Positions 15,694 through 24,601 are shown, counted from the first letter of the stretch. The stretch: DNA of 64,000 nucleotides from Catenulispora rubra (GCF_015356825.1 NZ_JAACYW010000003.1:1-64000); one strand, 5' to 3'. Translations and numbers: made by a program. The notes: generated by a model not told the origin, from the sequence alone.

Positions 15694-18162
15694 CTACTGC
15701 ATGGCCCACTTCTGATAGGCGCCGCCGTTGCAGGTCTGGAGCGTGATCAGGGTGCCATTGGCGGCCTGCCCGTTCGGGACGCCCAGGCACAGTCCGGACG
15801 CCGCCGGTGTGGTGATCGTGCCGTCGGCGTGGAGGACCCACTGCTGATTGGTTCCGCCGGTGCAGCTCCAGATGCCGACCGGGCTACCACTCGTCTTCGC
15901 GCCGCCCAGGTCGTCCAGACACTTGAGGCTGGCACCGCTGTAGACCTGGATGGCATTGGAGTAGGTGTGCGTCCACGTCTGGTTGCCACCGCCACCGCAG
16001 GTCCAGATCTCGACCTGGGTGCCATTGGTGGTGCTGCCGCCCGGCACGTCCAGGCAGGTGCTCGACGCCGAGAGCACCAGCTCGCCGACTGTCGAGGGCG
16101 CCCCGACGCTGAGGGCGAGGTCGTCGCCGTAGCCGGGGGTGCTGTTGCCCGACGCGTTCCACGCATAGATGGTGGCGCTGGTATTGGTCGCGCCGGTGGT
16201 GAAGACGACAGTCTGGTCGGTGTAGGCAGTGGTGTTGGCGCATCCTCGGGCCTCGGCGCCGCCGAAGTTCTTCACGCCGATGTATTCACACTGACCCGCG
16301 GTCCCGCTCTTGGCCCAGCCGGTGAGGGTGTACGTGGTCTTCGGAGTCAGGCCGGTGATGGTCTGCTCGGCGCCGGCGTTCGGCGGGGTCTGCACGGCGT
16401 AGCTGCCCGAGTGGGCGTTGCCGGCCACGACCGTGGTGCCGCGATAGCAGTTCCAGCCGGTGCAGTCTCCGGACTCGAACCCGGCGTTCTGGATGACCTC
16501 CAGGCCGGTCGGCGCGTCGTAGGCACCGATGTTGTGCGTGCCGGTGGTGGTGACGGGGTTGCCGTAGAAGTCATGGCTGCCCATGTCGCAGCCGGTGATG
16601 CCGGCACACGCGTTGGTACCGGCACCGAACGCCGGCGAACCCGGCGTCAGGCTGTAGGCGAGCGTCGGCATGCCGACGCTGTCGTTGCCGGCGAGGTTGA
16701 GCTTGGGGTCGGCGGCCAGGGAGTGGCTGTCCTGTCCGCTGCCGGCCTGGTAGGCGGCCAGTCCGGTGTAGGCGGTGCCGTCGTAGGTGAACGTGGGCGT
16801 CCTGCCGCCGCTGACGTAGAACAGGTTGTTGTCGAGGGTCGCCGTGGAGGTGGCGTTCACCATCTCCGGCAGCGTGGAGTAGACGATGTTGTTCTTGATG
16901 ACTGCGTGTGAGGGGGCGGGGTGGGCGCCCTGTGCGAGCCACGGGTGGCCGTCGCCCGGGCTGTGGTAAAAGGTGTTGCTATAGATGTTGGTGGTGGTAG
17001 GCGCGCTGGCGGCGCCGGCGGACACCAGCACATCGGGCATGGTTCCGCCCGAGTGCTGCTGGTTGTTGGCGCAGACGTTGTACCGGAAGGTGTTGTTGAC
17101 GTCGTAGTTGCTGTCGATGGTCCCGATGCAGTAGCCGTCGCTGTCGTGGCCGTAGCTGTACTGCACGGTGTCGTTCTGGTTGCCGTCGTCGAACTCGAAC
17201 GAGCCGCCGTCGAGACCGGTCGAGTGGTTGGCGTAGGACTCGTCGTACTCTTCGGTACAGCTGTGGCAGAACCACTGCCACAGCCCTGAAGGGGTGCTGT
17301 TGCTGCAGCCGGTGGCGTTGTTCAGCCAGCACTGCCCGGAGTCGTGGACGACGCTGTGGGTGACCAGTGCGTTGTTCATCGCGGTGAGCAGGATGCCGTC
17401 ACCGTTGACGTTGTAGGCGGAGGAGTTCTCGATGGTGAACCCCGACCCGAAGGTCGCGTTCGACGGCGGAACGGGTGATCCCACTGGAAAGGCGCCCCAG
17501 TAGCCGCCCAGGAAGATTCCCTCCGACACCTTGCTGTCGTGCGCGGTCACGCTGTCGATCACGACGTCGCTGATCGTCTCGCCCGCGACGTTCGGGTAGA
17601 TGTAGACCTCGCCGTCGAGGCCGCGATTCTTCTGGTCGAAGGTCGCGCCGTGCACGTTCAGGTTGGTCAGGTGGAAGTGATGCAGGCTCGCGGTTGCCGT
17701 GTTGCCGGTGATGTACACGCCGAAGTGCACTCCACCGACGATCTCCAGGTTGCTGATGTCCCAGAAGGACTGATCGTTCAGCTCCACAACAGCGTTGTCT
17801 GCGGACCCGTCATTGATGACCGGCAGCGCACCCGTGCCGTACGCGTCGATCGAGATCGCCGCGGCAGCCGAGCCCGACCCGGCCGGATGCAGTGCACCGC
17901 TACACGTCGTTCCCCGGGCGAACAGAATCTGATCCCCGGCGCCGTAGGTGACGGCGTTGACGGACGCCACGTTGTTCCACGGGCTGGCCTGCGTTCCGTT
18001 GCCGTTCGTACCCTGGGAGCAGTCCACGTAGTGCGCGGAGGCTGCGGCCTGCGCCGGGACCGCCGCGACGAACGTGAGATAGCCGACCGGGATCGCTAAG
18101 GCGGCGATCAAGCCCACGAGCCGCCGGCGCCATCGGGCGCCGACGCGGTGTCTGTGCGACAT
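15694..18162 (-). CDS. Secreted beta-helix protein with CBM and ricin-type lectin domain (copy A)
   Basis: This 822-residue exported protein has a basic start MSHRHRVGARWRRR, a hydrophobic stretch and an Ala-x-Ala cleavage near residue 40. Residues about 42-545 form a right-handed parallel beta-helix, with many short repeats of the type SNLEIVGG, DVVIDSVTAHDS, ENSSAYNVNGDG and ALVTHSVVHDSG, as in pectate-lyase-like and polysaccharide-lyase folds. Residues about 557-690 (NAGFESGDCTGWNCY onward) form a CBM4/9-like beta-sandwich, and the last 125 residues a ricin beta-trefoil with NQTW, NQQW and YQKW repeats. The catalytic residues cannot be placed. It is probably an extracellular polysaccharide lyase or hydrolase. 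AAAGGAG lies 6 bases before the ATG. Copy B (21937) is nearly identical. Confidence 0.88.
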   Translation of the reverse strand: MSHRHRVGARWRRRLVGLIAALAIPVGYLTFVAAVPAQAAASAHYVDCSQGTNGNGTQASPWNNVASVNAVTYGAGDQILFARGTTCSGALHPAGSGSAAAAISIDAYGTGALPVINDGSADNAVVELNDQSFWDISNLEIVGGVHFGVYITGNTATASLHHFHLTNLNVHGATFDQKNRGLDGEVYIYPNVAGETISDVVIDSVTAHDSKVSEGIFLGGYWGAFPVGSPVPPSNATFGSGFTIENSSAYNVNGDGILLTAMNNALVTHSVVHDSGQCWLNNATGCSNSTPSGLWQWFCHSCTEEYDESYANHSTGLDGGSFEFDDGNQNDTVQYSYGHDSDGYCIGTIDSNYDVNNTFRYNVCANNQQHSGGTMPDVLVSAGAASAPTTTNIYSNTFYHSPGDGHPWLAQGAHPAPSHAVIKNNIVYSTLPEMVNATSTATLDNNLFYVSGGRTPTFTYDGTAYTGLAAYQAGSGQDSHSLAADPKLNLAGNDSVGMPTLAYSLTPGSPAFGAGTNACAGITGCDMGSHDFYGNPVTTTGTHNIGAYDAPTGLEVIQNAGFESGDCTGWNCYRGTTVVAGNAHSGSYAVQTPPNAGAEQTITGLTPKTTYTLTGWAKSGTAGQCEYIGVKNFGGAEARGCANTTAYTDQTVVFTTGATNTSATIYAWNASGNSTPGYGDDLALSVGAPSTVGELVLSASSTCLDVPGGSTTNGTQVEIWTCGGGGNQTWTHTYSNAIQVYSGASLKCLDDLGGAKTSGSPVGIWSCTGGTNQQWVLHADGTITTPAASGLCLGVPNGQAANGTLITLQTCNGGAYQKWAMQ

Positions 18163-18290
18163 CTGTCACTCCTTTGACAAATCAGTGATTACGGAACCGC
18201 GGTGCGGATAGCGGCGCACGTTGATGGTCGAACTCTGCGATCACTGCCGAACGGTGAGCGGTTCGGTGGTCGGCGCTCGCTTCGCCAGCG

Positions 18291-18872
18291 TCAGGCGAGT
18301 TTGCCGGCGATGATCTGGGCGGCTTGGGCGGTCAGGACGTAGGAGTCCCAACGGGCCAGGACCGTGCCCTTGTCGTCGATGAGCAAGGTCGTCGGTGCGT
18401 TGGTCACTTGGTACTGACTGGCTCGAACGCGCCCGGGGTCGCCGGTCAGGCGGATATTCCCGAGCTGCCAGTCGTAGTAGGTGTTGGTCAAAGCGCTCGC
18501 GGTCGCGCCGCTCTCATCGACGATCTCCGCGGTCAGTCCCTTGGCGCCATACTGGGTCAGCAGACTTGTGATCTCGACAGCCTGGCTGCGCGAAGGGGTG
18601 GCCGCGGTGTCAGGCTGGGTGGCCAGGAACGCCACCAGGTGCACGTTGCCCGTCGGCGCCAGACGTCCCAGGACGTCGGTCGACGCCGCCGACTTGGTCG
18701 GGCCGGAGGCGGCGTCGTGGTGAGGCCACCAAAGCAGGCCGGCCACAGCGACCGCCACCGCGAACGCACACACCAAGACGATGAGGCTCTGAACGCGCCT
18801 TGCCGAAAATGCTGCGACGCCTGGCGAAGACGGTCGGCGCACGGTTCGCTCGGTTGAGCCTTGATAAGACAC
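18291..18872 (-). CDS. Membrane-anchored thioredoxin-fold protein without catalytic cysteines (copy A)
   Basis: This 193-residue protein has one N-terminal membrane segment (LIVLVCAFAVAVAVAGLLWW, about 32-52) followed by an extracytoplasmic TlpA/redoxin-like domain. The fold is recognisable by VHLVAFLATQ, the cis-proline loop NAPTTLLIDDKG and a final helix. The usual WCxxC is replaced by QPDTAATPSR, and the mature domain has no cysteine at all. The frame is open to 18965, but the GTG at 18872 has AAGGAG at the ideal distance in both this copy and the paralog at 25169. It lies upstream of, and co-directional with, the beta-helix gene, and probably shares its transcript. Thiol redox chemistry is unlikely; a binding or scaffold role is a guess. 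Confidence 0.8.
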   Translation of the reverse strand: MSYQGSTERTVRRPSSPGVAAFSARRVQSLIVLVCAFAVAVAVAGLLWWPHHDAASGPTKSAASTDVLGRLAPTGNVHLVAFLATQPDTAATPSRSQAVEITSLLTQYGAKGLTAEIVDESGATASALTNTYYDWQLGNIRLTGDPGRVRASQYQVTNAPTTLLIDDKGTVLARWDSYVLTAQAAQIIAGKLA

Positions 18873-18880
18873 GTATCGCT

Positions 18881-18898
18881 CCTTCAACGGGTTGAAGG
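18881..18898 (-). promoter_or_regulatory. Perfect palindrome overlapping the Shine-Dalgarno (copy A)
   Basis: CCTTCAAC-gg-GTTGAAGG runs straight into the AAGGAG that serves the GTG start at 18872, so a hairpin would hide half of the ribosome binding site. It is fully conserved at 25178-25195 in copy B. It could be a translational control element or an extra operator. Confidence 0.55.
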
Positions 18899-18964
18899 CA
18901 TCGCTCACAGGAAGCGGTGCGATGTGGGACTTGATCGGTGAGCGACGTGCGACCCCGTGTTCCA

Positions 18965-18976
18965 TTGACCGGTCTA
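18965..18976. promoter_or_regulatory. LacI operator TTGACCGGTCTA upstream of redoxin copy A
   Basis: Eleven of twelve bases match the palindrome TTGACCGGTCAA seen at 44431. It lies upstream of the redoxin/beta-helix unit. The matching site in copy B is at 25262. Confidence 0.65.
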
Positions 18977-19134
18977 CGCTCCGTGGCGTCGAACGTTAAC
19001 GGCAGATGTCGCTCTCGTCAACCATGACTGCGACGACCCGGAATCTGTGCCCTGACATGCAGGTCCTTCCGGCAGCAACAGCAAGGGCCACCAGGTCCGC
19101 AGCACCGCTCACCGATTCGCTGCGATCGGGACTA

Positions 19135-19164
19135 TTGACGATTACAAAACCGAGGGGCTACGTT
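19135..19164 (+). promoter_or_regulatory. Sigma-70-type promoter of the lacI relic (copy A)
   Basis: TTGACG, an 18-base spacer and TACGTT match the copy B promoter at 25432-25461. The operator follows just downstream of the expected transcription start. Confidence 0.55.
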
Positions 19165-19178
19165 TCGTTTCACTTTTG

Positions 19179-19190
19179 TGGACCGGTCAA
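19179..19190. promoter_or_regulatory. LacI operator TGGACCGGTCAA (copy A)
   Basis: One mismatch from TTGACCGGTCAA. It lies between the promoter and the ATG of the lacI relic, the same arrangement as in copy B. Confidence 0.65.
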
Positions 19191-19206
19191 CGTAGAGAGG
19201 GATTCC

Positions 19207-19470
19207 ATGGCGCCGACGGCAGAGGTGGCCGCGCTTGCGGGGTCACCAGGCATGAGTCCGACCGCCGGCACATGGCTTCGACACCGGCCGGACGATCGGC
19301 CGGGACGCACGACCATCGCACCAGGGATCGCCGCGGTGGCCTCGCACCACCTCTTGTCCCACCACAACGCTCATCCAGTCGATCTCGGGTCCGCCGCACC
19401 TTCCGGTGCGGTGGATCTGCTGACCGGGCGTCCCTCTCATCTGGCCGGGGCAGGCGCCGCGGTCCTGAAG
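19207..19470 (+). pseudogene. Collapsed lacI gene (copy A)
   Basis: The promoter, operator, GAGAGGGA ribosome binding site and first codons (MAPTAEVAALAG) match the intact lacI at 25505 (MATMAEVAALAG). After about 18 codons similarity is lost where the recognition helix should be. Only about 265 bases remain before the next gene, against roughly 1010 in copy B. Scattered similarity near 19410-19470 to the 3' end of copy B suggests internal deletion plus drift rather than simple truncation; that 3' boundary is approximate. No functional repressor can be made. Confidence 0.65.
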
Positions 19471-19484
19471 CCAGGAAGATGATC

Positions 19485-21644
19485 ATGTCCCGTTCATCAC
19501 AGACCGCCGCCGCGCCGGCGCTCGCTGCCGGTCGCGTCGATCCGGCGGCCGCGGCGCAAACCGCTTCGGAGTCACCAGCTACGTTCGCGAACGTTCTGGA
19601 TCTGCAGGGGGTGCCAAGCACGGCGCTGCCCGGGGATCCCACCAATAATGTGAATCCGATCGGAGTGTTCGCCGACCTCGGGGCGTGGCACGCCTATGCG
19701 CTGCCGAAGGCCGGGAACACCGCCTCGTACGGCGCGTTCACGGGGCCGTTGTACATCGCGCAGGAGTATCCGTGGTGGCTGAGCAAGGGCATCAGCCATC
19801 TAACGCTGTCCGAGGGCGGGCAGGCGATCGACCTGGCGAACGCGTTGAACCCGGCCTTCACCTCGCTGCCGGGCCTGCTGCGGCAGAGCTTCGACGTCGA
19901 CGACCTGCGGGTCACGATGGAGCTGCGCTACGTCAGTAACCGGACGGCGATGGTGCAGGCGTTCGTGGAGAACACGAGCGGTCGGCCCCGGACGCTCGGC
20001 GCGGGGTGGACCGGGTCGCTGCTGCGGCCAGCTGATGAGCCGATCAAGAGCGCGCCGTCGTTGCAGGCGACAGCGACCGGCGTCGAGGTCGGGTTCGCAA
20101 AGGTGCGCCAGACGCAGGACTACCTCACCGATGGGACCGAGAAGTTCCAGGTGACACACGCCGAGCCGGTGACGACTTCGGTGGCCGACGATTCCTACAC
20201 GACGACGCTGAACGAGCCACTGGCCCTGGAGCCCCACGGTAGCCGGGCCCTGACATGGACCGAGTCGTACACGTTCACCGCCTCGGACTACGCCGCCGAG
20301 CAGCCGGTCGTGGCCCGCACCCTGGCGGCGCCGTCGGCGGTGGCCGCGGCTGACGAGCAGCGCTGGCGCGGCTACGTCACTGCCGCCACGCGCGGCGTCC
20401 CCGTCGGGGAGCGGCAGCGGCTGGCGGTGAAGTCGGTCGAGACGCTGATCACCAACTGGCGCAGCCCCGCCGGGGCGTTGCGGCGCGACGGGGTGACGCC
20501 GTCGATCTCCAACAAGTGGTTCAGCGGCTTCTGGTCCTGGGACAGCTGGAAGCAGGCGGTCGGCACTGCGGTGTTCGACCCGGCCCTGGCCGAGTCGCAG
20601 ATCCGCTCCATGTTCGACTACCAGGTCACAGCAGCCAGCCTGGACCGTCCGCAGGACGCCGGGATGATCCCGGACTGCATCTTCTACAACGACCCGGCGC
20701 ACGGCGGCGGCAACTGGAACGAGCGGAACTCCAAGCCGCCGCTGGCCGCGTGGGCTGTGTGGTCGGTGTTCCAGCGCAACGGCGACGTCGGTTTCCTGGA
20801 AGAGATGTATCCGAAACTGGTGGCGTACCACGACTGGTGGTATCGCAACCGAGACCACGACCACAACGGGCTGGCCGAGTACGGCTCGACGGTGGACCCC
20901 GTGAACGTCACCGACGAGGACAAGCGGTTGGCCGCGGCGTGGGAGAGCGGGATGGACGACGCACCGCGCTTCGACGCGGCGCTGGGCACCGAAGTGGTGC
21001 CGAACACTGATGCTTCAGGGAACACTGTCGGCTACTCGCTGACCCAGGAGTCCGTCGATCTGAACTCCTACCTGGCCGCCGAGAGCGGTGTCCTGGCCCA
21101 GATCGCCGATCGCCTGGGCCGCCACGCCGACGCCGCCGGCTTCCAGGCCTCCGCCGCAGCGGTGGCGTCCGCGGTGCAGCAGAAGATGTACGACCCGGCC
21201 AGCGGCTGGTTCTACGACATCTCACTGGCCACCGGCGAACTGCTGACGGAACGCGGCCGCGGCATCGAGGGCGTGGTGCCGTTGTGGGCGGGCGTCGCCA
21301 CGCCGGAGCAAGCGGCGGCCGTCCGCACGAATCTGGTGTCGCCGACGGAGTTCAACACGCATCTGCCGTTCCCGACGGTAGCGGCGAGTTCGCCGTACTA
21401 CGAGTCGACCAGCTACTGGCGTGGCTCGGTGTGGATAGACCAGGCGTATTTCGCCATCGAGGGCCTGAAGCGCTACGGCTACACCGACGACGCGGCGGCG
21501 CTGGCGGACAAGCTGCGCGCGAACGCGGCCGGGATGCTGGGCGACGGTCCGCTGATGGAGAACTACGACTCGTCGGACGGCTCCGCGACGTGCTCTCAGG
21601 GGTTCAGCTGGTCGGCGGCCTTGTTGTTGGCGCTGGAGCACTGA
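19485..21644 (+). CDS. GH63-like glycoside hydrolase
   Basis: This 719-residue protein resembles E. coli YgjK and other GH63 enzymes, inverting alpha-glucosidases of clan GH-G. It has an N-terminal beta-sandwich (about 30-290) and an (alpha/alpha)6 barrel (about 300-719). Family stretches include FSGFWSWDSWKQAVG, with the catalytic-site aspartate region, GMIPDCIFYNDP, NWNERNSKPPLAAWAVW and STSYWRGSVWIDQAYFAIEGL near the C-terminal catalytic glutamate. The chosen ATG has AGGAAG six bases upstream; another ATG lies two codons earlier. No clear signal peptide is visible, which is odd beside so many secreted enzymes. The start may have been reshaped by the upstream lacI collapse. Confidence 0.82.
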   Translation: MSRSSQTAAAPALAAGRVDPAAAAQTASESPATFANVLDLQGVPSTALPGDPTNNVNPIGVFADLGAWHAYALPKAGNTASYGAFTGPLYIAQEYPWWLSKGISHLTLSEGGQAIDLANALNPAFTSLPGLLRQSFDVDDLRVTMELRYVSNRTAMVQAFVENTSGRPRTLGAGWTGSLLRPADEPIKSAPSLQATATGVEVGFAKVRQTQDYLTDGTEKFQVTHAEPVTTSVADDSYTTTLNEPLALEPHGSRALTWTESYTFTASDYAAEQPVVARTLAAPSAVAAADEQRWRGYVTAATRGVPVGERQRLAVKSVETLITNWRSPAGALRRDGVTPSISNKWFSGFWSWDSWKQAVGTAVFDPALAESQIRSMFDYQVTAASLDRPQDAGMIPDCIFYNDPAHGGGNWNERNSKPPLAAWAVWSVFQRNGDVGFLEEMYPKLVAYHDWWYRNRDHDHNGLAEYGSTVDPVNVTDEDKRLAAAWESGMDDAPRFDAALGTEVVPNTDASGNTVGYSLTQESVDLNSYLAAESGVLAQIADRLGRHADAAGFQASAAAVASAVQQKMYDPASGWFYDISLATGELLTERGRGIEGVVPLWAGVATPEQAAAVRTNLVSPTEFNTHLPFPTVAASSPYYESTSYWRGSVWIDQAYFAIEGLKRYGYTDDAAALADKLRANAAGMLGDGPLMENYDSSDGSATCSQGFSWSAALLLALEH

Positions 21645-21660
21645 CCGTGTGCTGACACGG
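21645..21660 (+). terminator. Short hairpin after the GH63 gene
   Basis: CCGTGT-gctg-ACACGG starts directly after the TGA at 21642-21644. The stem is short (6 bp), so termination strength is uncertain. Confidence 0.45.
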
Positions 21661-21833
21661 CGGCGATAGCAGAGAGCTGCAGGTCTGGCCGTTCTTGTAC
21701 CGGCCGTCGCCTGCGGCTCCACTGCCCGCCCGAGAGCAGTCAAGCGCCGGACCGGTGACAGGGCGATCGGGATCCTGACACCGGTACGCCGCGCAAAATG
21801 CGGTGCTCGTTGGACGGTGGTCGTTGCGGCAGC

Positions 21834-21866
21834 GGAAGCCAGACCCCTTCTACAGGTCTGACTTCC
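21834..21866. terminator. Hairpin terminator of beta-helix copy B
   Basis: GGAAG-c-CAGACC pairs with GGTCTG-a-CTTCC, one mismatch, loop of nine. It is the counterpart of the hairpin at 15587 and marks the left end of the duplicated unit. Confidence 0.7.
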
Positions 21867-21936
21867 GCCCTGGCTAAGATGGCCCCAGTGTGCCTAAGGA
21901 CCGTCGCCGCTCAGCAACGTAGGTCAGCTGTGCCTG

Positions 21937-24399
21937 TCACTGCACAGCCCACTTCTGGTATGTGCCGCCGTTGCAGGTCTGGAGCGTGACCAGGGTGCCG
22001 TCGGCGCTCTGCCCGTCGGGAACGCCCAGACACAGTCCGGGCGCCGCCGGTGTGGTGATCGTGCTGTCGGGGTTGAGGACCCACTGCTGGTTGGTTCCGC
22101 CGGTGCAGCTCCAGATGGCGACCGGGCTGCCGCTCGTCTTGGCGCCGCCCAGGTCGTCCAGGCACTTAAGGTTGGTGCCGTTGTAGACCTGGATGGCGTT
22201 GCCGTAGGTGTGCGTCCACTTCTGGTTGCCGCCGCCGTTGCAGGACCAGATCTCGACCTGGGTACCGTTGGTGGTGCTGACGTTCGGGACGTCCATGCAG
22301 GTGTTCGACGCCGAGAGCACCAGTTGGCCCGTGGTCGATGGCGCGCCGACGCTGAGGGCGAGGTCGTCGGCGTGGCCGGCGGTCGTGTTGCCCGGCGCGT
22401 TCCACGCATAGATGGTGGCGCTGGTGTTGGTCGCGCCGGTGGTGAAGACGACAGTCTGGTCGGTGTAGGCGATGGTTTTGGCGCATCCTCGGGCTTCGGC
22501 GCCGCCGAAGTTCTTCACGCCGATGTATTCACACTGACCCGCGGTCCCGCTCTTGGCCCAGCCCGTGAGGGTGTACGTGGTCTTCGGGGTCAGGCCGGTG
22601 ATGGTCTGCTCGGCACCGGCATTCGGCGGGGTCTGCACGGCGTAGCTGCCTGAGTGGGCGTTCCCGGCCACGACCGTGGAACCGCCGTAGCAGGTCCAGC
22701 CGGTGCAGTTCCCGGACTCGAAGCCGGCGTTCTTGATGACCTCCAGGCCGGTCGACGCCTCATAGGCGCCGATGTTGTGCGCGCCCGTCGTGGTGACAGG
22801 GTTGCCGTAGAAGTCACGGCTGCCCATGTCGCATCCGCTGATGCCGGCACACACGTTGGTTCCGGCACCGAACGCTGGCGAACCCGGAGCCAAGGCGTAG
22901 GCGAGCGAAGGCATGCCGACGCTGTCGCTTCCTGCCAGATTGAGCTTGGGATCGGCCGCCAGAGAGTGACTCTCCTGCCCGCTGCCGGCCTGATAGGCGG
23001 CCAGGCCACTGTAGGCCGTGCCGTTGTAGGTGAACGTGGGCGCCTTGCCGGAGTTGACGTAGTACAGGTTGTTGTCGAGCGTCACCGTGGAGGTGGCGTT
23101 CACCACCGCCAGCAGCGTGGAGTAGACGATGTTGTTCTTCACGATTGCGTGCGAGAGGGTGGGATCGCCGCTCTGCGTGAGCCACGGGTTACCGTTGCCG
23201 GGGTTGTGGTAGAAGGTGTTGTTGTAGATCTGGGTGGTGGTCGGCGCGCCGGCGTCGGTGACCAACAGCACGTCGGATGTGCTACTGCCCGAATCCTGCT
23301 GGTTGTTCGCGCAGACGTTGTACCGGAAGATGTTGTTGACGTCCAGATTGCTGTCGATGGTCGCGATGCAGTAGCCGTCGTTGTCGTGGCCGTAGCTGTA
23401 CTGCACGACGTTGTTCTGGTTGCCGTTGTCGAACTCGAACGCACCGGCGTCATTACCGCCGGAGTGGTTGTTGTAGGACTCGCTGTACTGGACGGTGCAG
23501 TTGTTGCAGTACCACTGCCACAGACCTGAAGACGAGCCGTCGCAGCCGGTGGCGTTGTTCATGCGGCACTGCCCGGAGTCGTGAGCGACGCTGTGGGTGA
23601 CCAGCGCGTTGTTCATCGCGGTGAGCAGGATGCCGTCACCGCCGACGTTGTAGGCGGAGGAGTTCTCAACGGTGAACCCCGACCCGAGGGTCGCGTTCGT
23701 CGGCGGCGTCGGCGATCCCATCGGGAAGGCGCCCCAGTATCCGCCCAGGAAGATTCCCTGCGAGACCTTGCTGTCGTGCGCGGTCACGCTGTCGATCACG
23801 ACGTCGCTGATCGTCTCGCCCGCCACGTTCGGGTAGACATACACCTCTCCGTCCACGCCGCGCTCCTTCTGGTTGAAGGTCGCGCCGTGCACGTCCAGGT
23901 TGGTCAGGTGGAAGTGATGCAGGCTGGCGCTCGGCGTGTTGCCGGTGATGTACACGCCGAAGTGCACTCCGCCGACGATCTCCAGATTGCTGATGTCCCA
24001 GAAGGACTGATCGTTCAGCTCCACGGCAGCGTTGTCTGCGGACCCGTCGTTGATGACCGGCCGCGCGCCGGTCCCGTAGGCGTCCACTTTGATCGTCGCG
24101 CTCGAGGAGCCGGAGCCGGGGGCGTGCAACGCGCCGGTACACGTCGTTCCACGAGCGAACAGGATGCTGTCGCCGGGGCCGAACGTCGTGGCGTTGACCG
24201 ATGCCAGGCTGTTCCACGGACTGCTTTGCGTTCCGGTGCCGTTCGTGCCCCGGGAGCAGTCCACGTAGTGCGCGGGGCCCGCAGCCTGCGCCGGGGCGGC
24301 CACGGCCAGCGTGAGATAGCCGACGGGAATCGCCAGGACGGCCACCAAGCCGACGAGCCGCCGGCGCCATCGGGCGCCGACGCGGTGTCTGTGCGACAT
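21937..24399 (-). CDS. Secreted beta-helix protein with CBM and ricin-type lectin domain (copy B)
   Basis: This 820-residue protein is nearly identical in architecture and most residues to the protein at 15694. Both have the signal MSHRHRVGARWRRRLVGL, a long right-handed beta-helix, a CBM4/9-like module beginning NAGFESGNCTGWTCYG, and a three-repeat ricin lectin domain (NQKW, NQQW, YQKW). Differences are scattered substitutions and a few small indels, so both copies look maintained by selection. It is probably an extracellular polysaccharide-degrading enzyme of unassigned family. AAAGGAG lies before the ATG. It sits downstream of, and co-directional with, the redoxin gene of copy B. Confidence 0.88.
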   Translation of the reverse strand: MSHRHRVGARWRRRLVGLVAVLAIPVGYLTLAVAAPAQAAGPAHYVDCSRGTNGTGTQSSPWNSLASVNATTFGPGDSILFARGTTCTGALHAPGSGSSSATIKVDAYGTGARPVINDGSADNAAVELNDQSFWDISNLEIVGGVHFGVYITGNTPSASLHHFHLTNLDVHGATFNQKERGVDGEVYVYPNVAGETISDVVIDSVTAHDSKVSQGIFLGGYWGAFPMGSPTPPTNATLGSGFTVENSSAYNVGGDGILLTAMNNALVTHSVAHDSGQCRMNNATGCDGSSSGLWQWYCNNCTVQYSESYNNHSGGNDAGAFEFDNGNQNNVVQYSYGHDNDGYCIATIDSNLDVNNIFRYNVCANNQQDSGSSTSDVLLVTDAGAPTTTQIYNNTFYHNPGNGNPWLTQSGDPTLSHAIVKNNIVYSTLLAVVNATSTVTLDNNLYYVNSGKAPTFTYNGTAYSGLAAYQAGSGQESHSLAADPKLNLAGSDSVGMPSLAYALAPGSPAFGAGTNVCAGISGCDMGSRDFYGNPVTTTGAHNIGAYEASTGLEVIKNAGFESGNCTGWTCYGGSTVVAGNAHSGSYAVQTPPNAGAEQTITGLTPKTTYTLTGWAKSGTAGQCEYIGVKNFGGAEARGCAKTIAYTDQTVVFTTGATNTSATIYAWNAPGNTTAGHADDLALSVGAPSTTGQLVLSASNTCMDVPNVSTTNGTQVEIWSCNGGGNQKWTHTYGNAIQVYNGTNLKCLDDLGGAKTSGSPVAIWSCTGGTNQQWVLNPDSTITTPAAPGLCLGVPDGQSADGTLVTLQTCNGGTYQKWAVQ

Positions 24400-24487
24400 C
24401 TGTCACTCCTTTGACAAATCAGTGATTACGGAAGCGCGATGCGGATAGCAGCGCACGTTGAAGGTCGAACTCTGCGATCGCCGTGGA

Positions 24488-24601
24488 GGCGCGCGGTTCG
24501 GTGGTCGGCGCGCGGTTCGGTGGTCGGCGCGCGGTTCGGTGGTCGGCGCGCGGTTCGGTGGTCGGCGCGCGGTTCGGTGGTCGGCGCGCGGTTCGGTGGT
24601 C
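24488..24601. repeat. Minisatellite: six perfect 19-bp units
   Basis: The unit GGCGCGCGGTTCGGTGGTC is repeated six times without a mismatch, between the redoxin gene and the beta-helix gene of copy B. The equivalent place in copy A (about 18258) has a single related unit, so the array expanded after the duplication. It is not CRISPR-like: there are no spacers. Confidence 0.92.

Noticed and set aside
19176-19484. Upstream extension of the GH63 frame to 19176
   Set aside because: It runs through the operator and the lacI relic in a different frame; AGGAAG before 19485 marks the real start.
24488-24601. Could the regular 19-bp array be a CRISPR?
   Set aside because: The units are head-to-tail without spacers, so it is a minisatellite.
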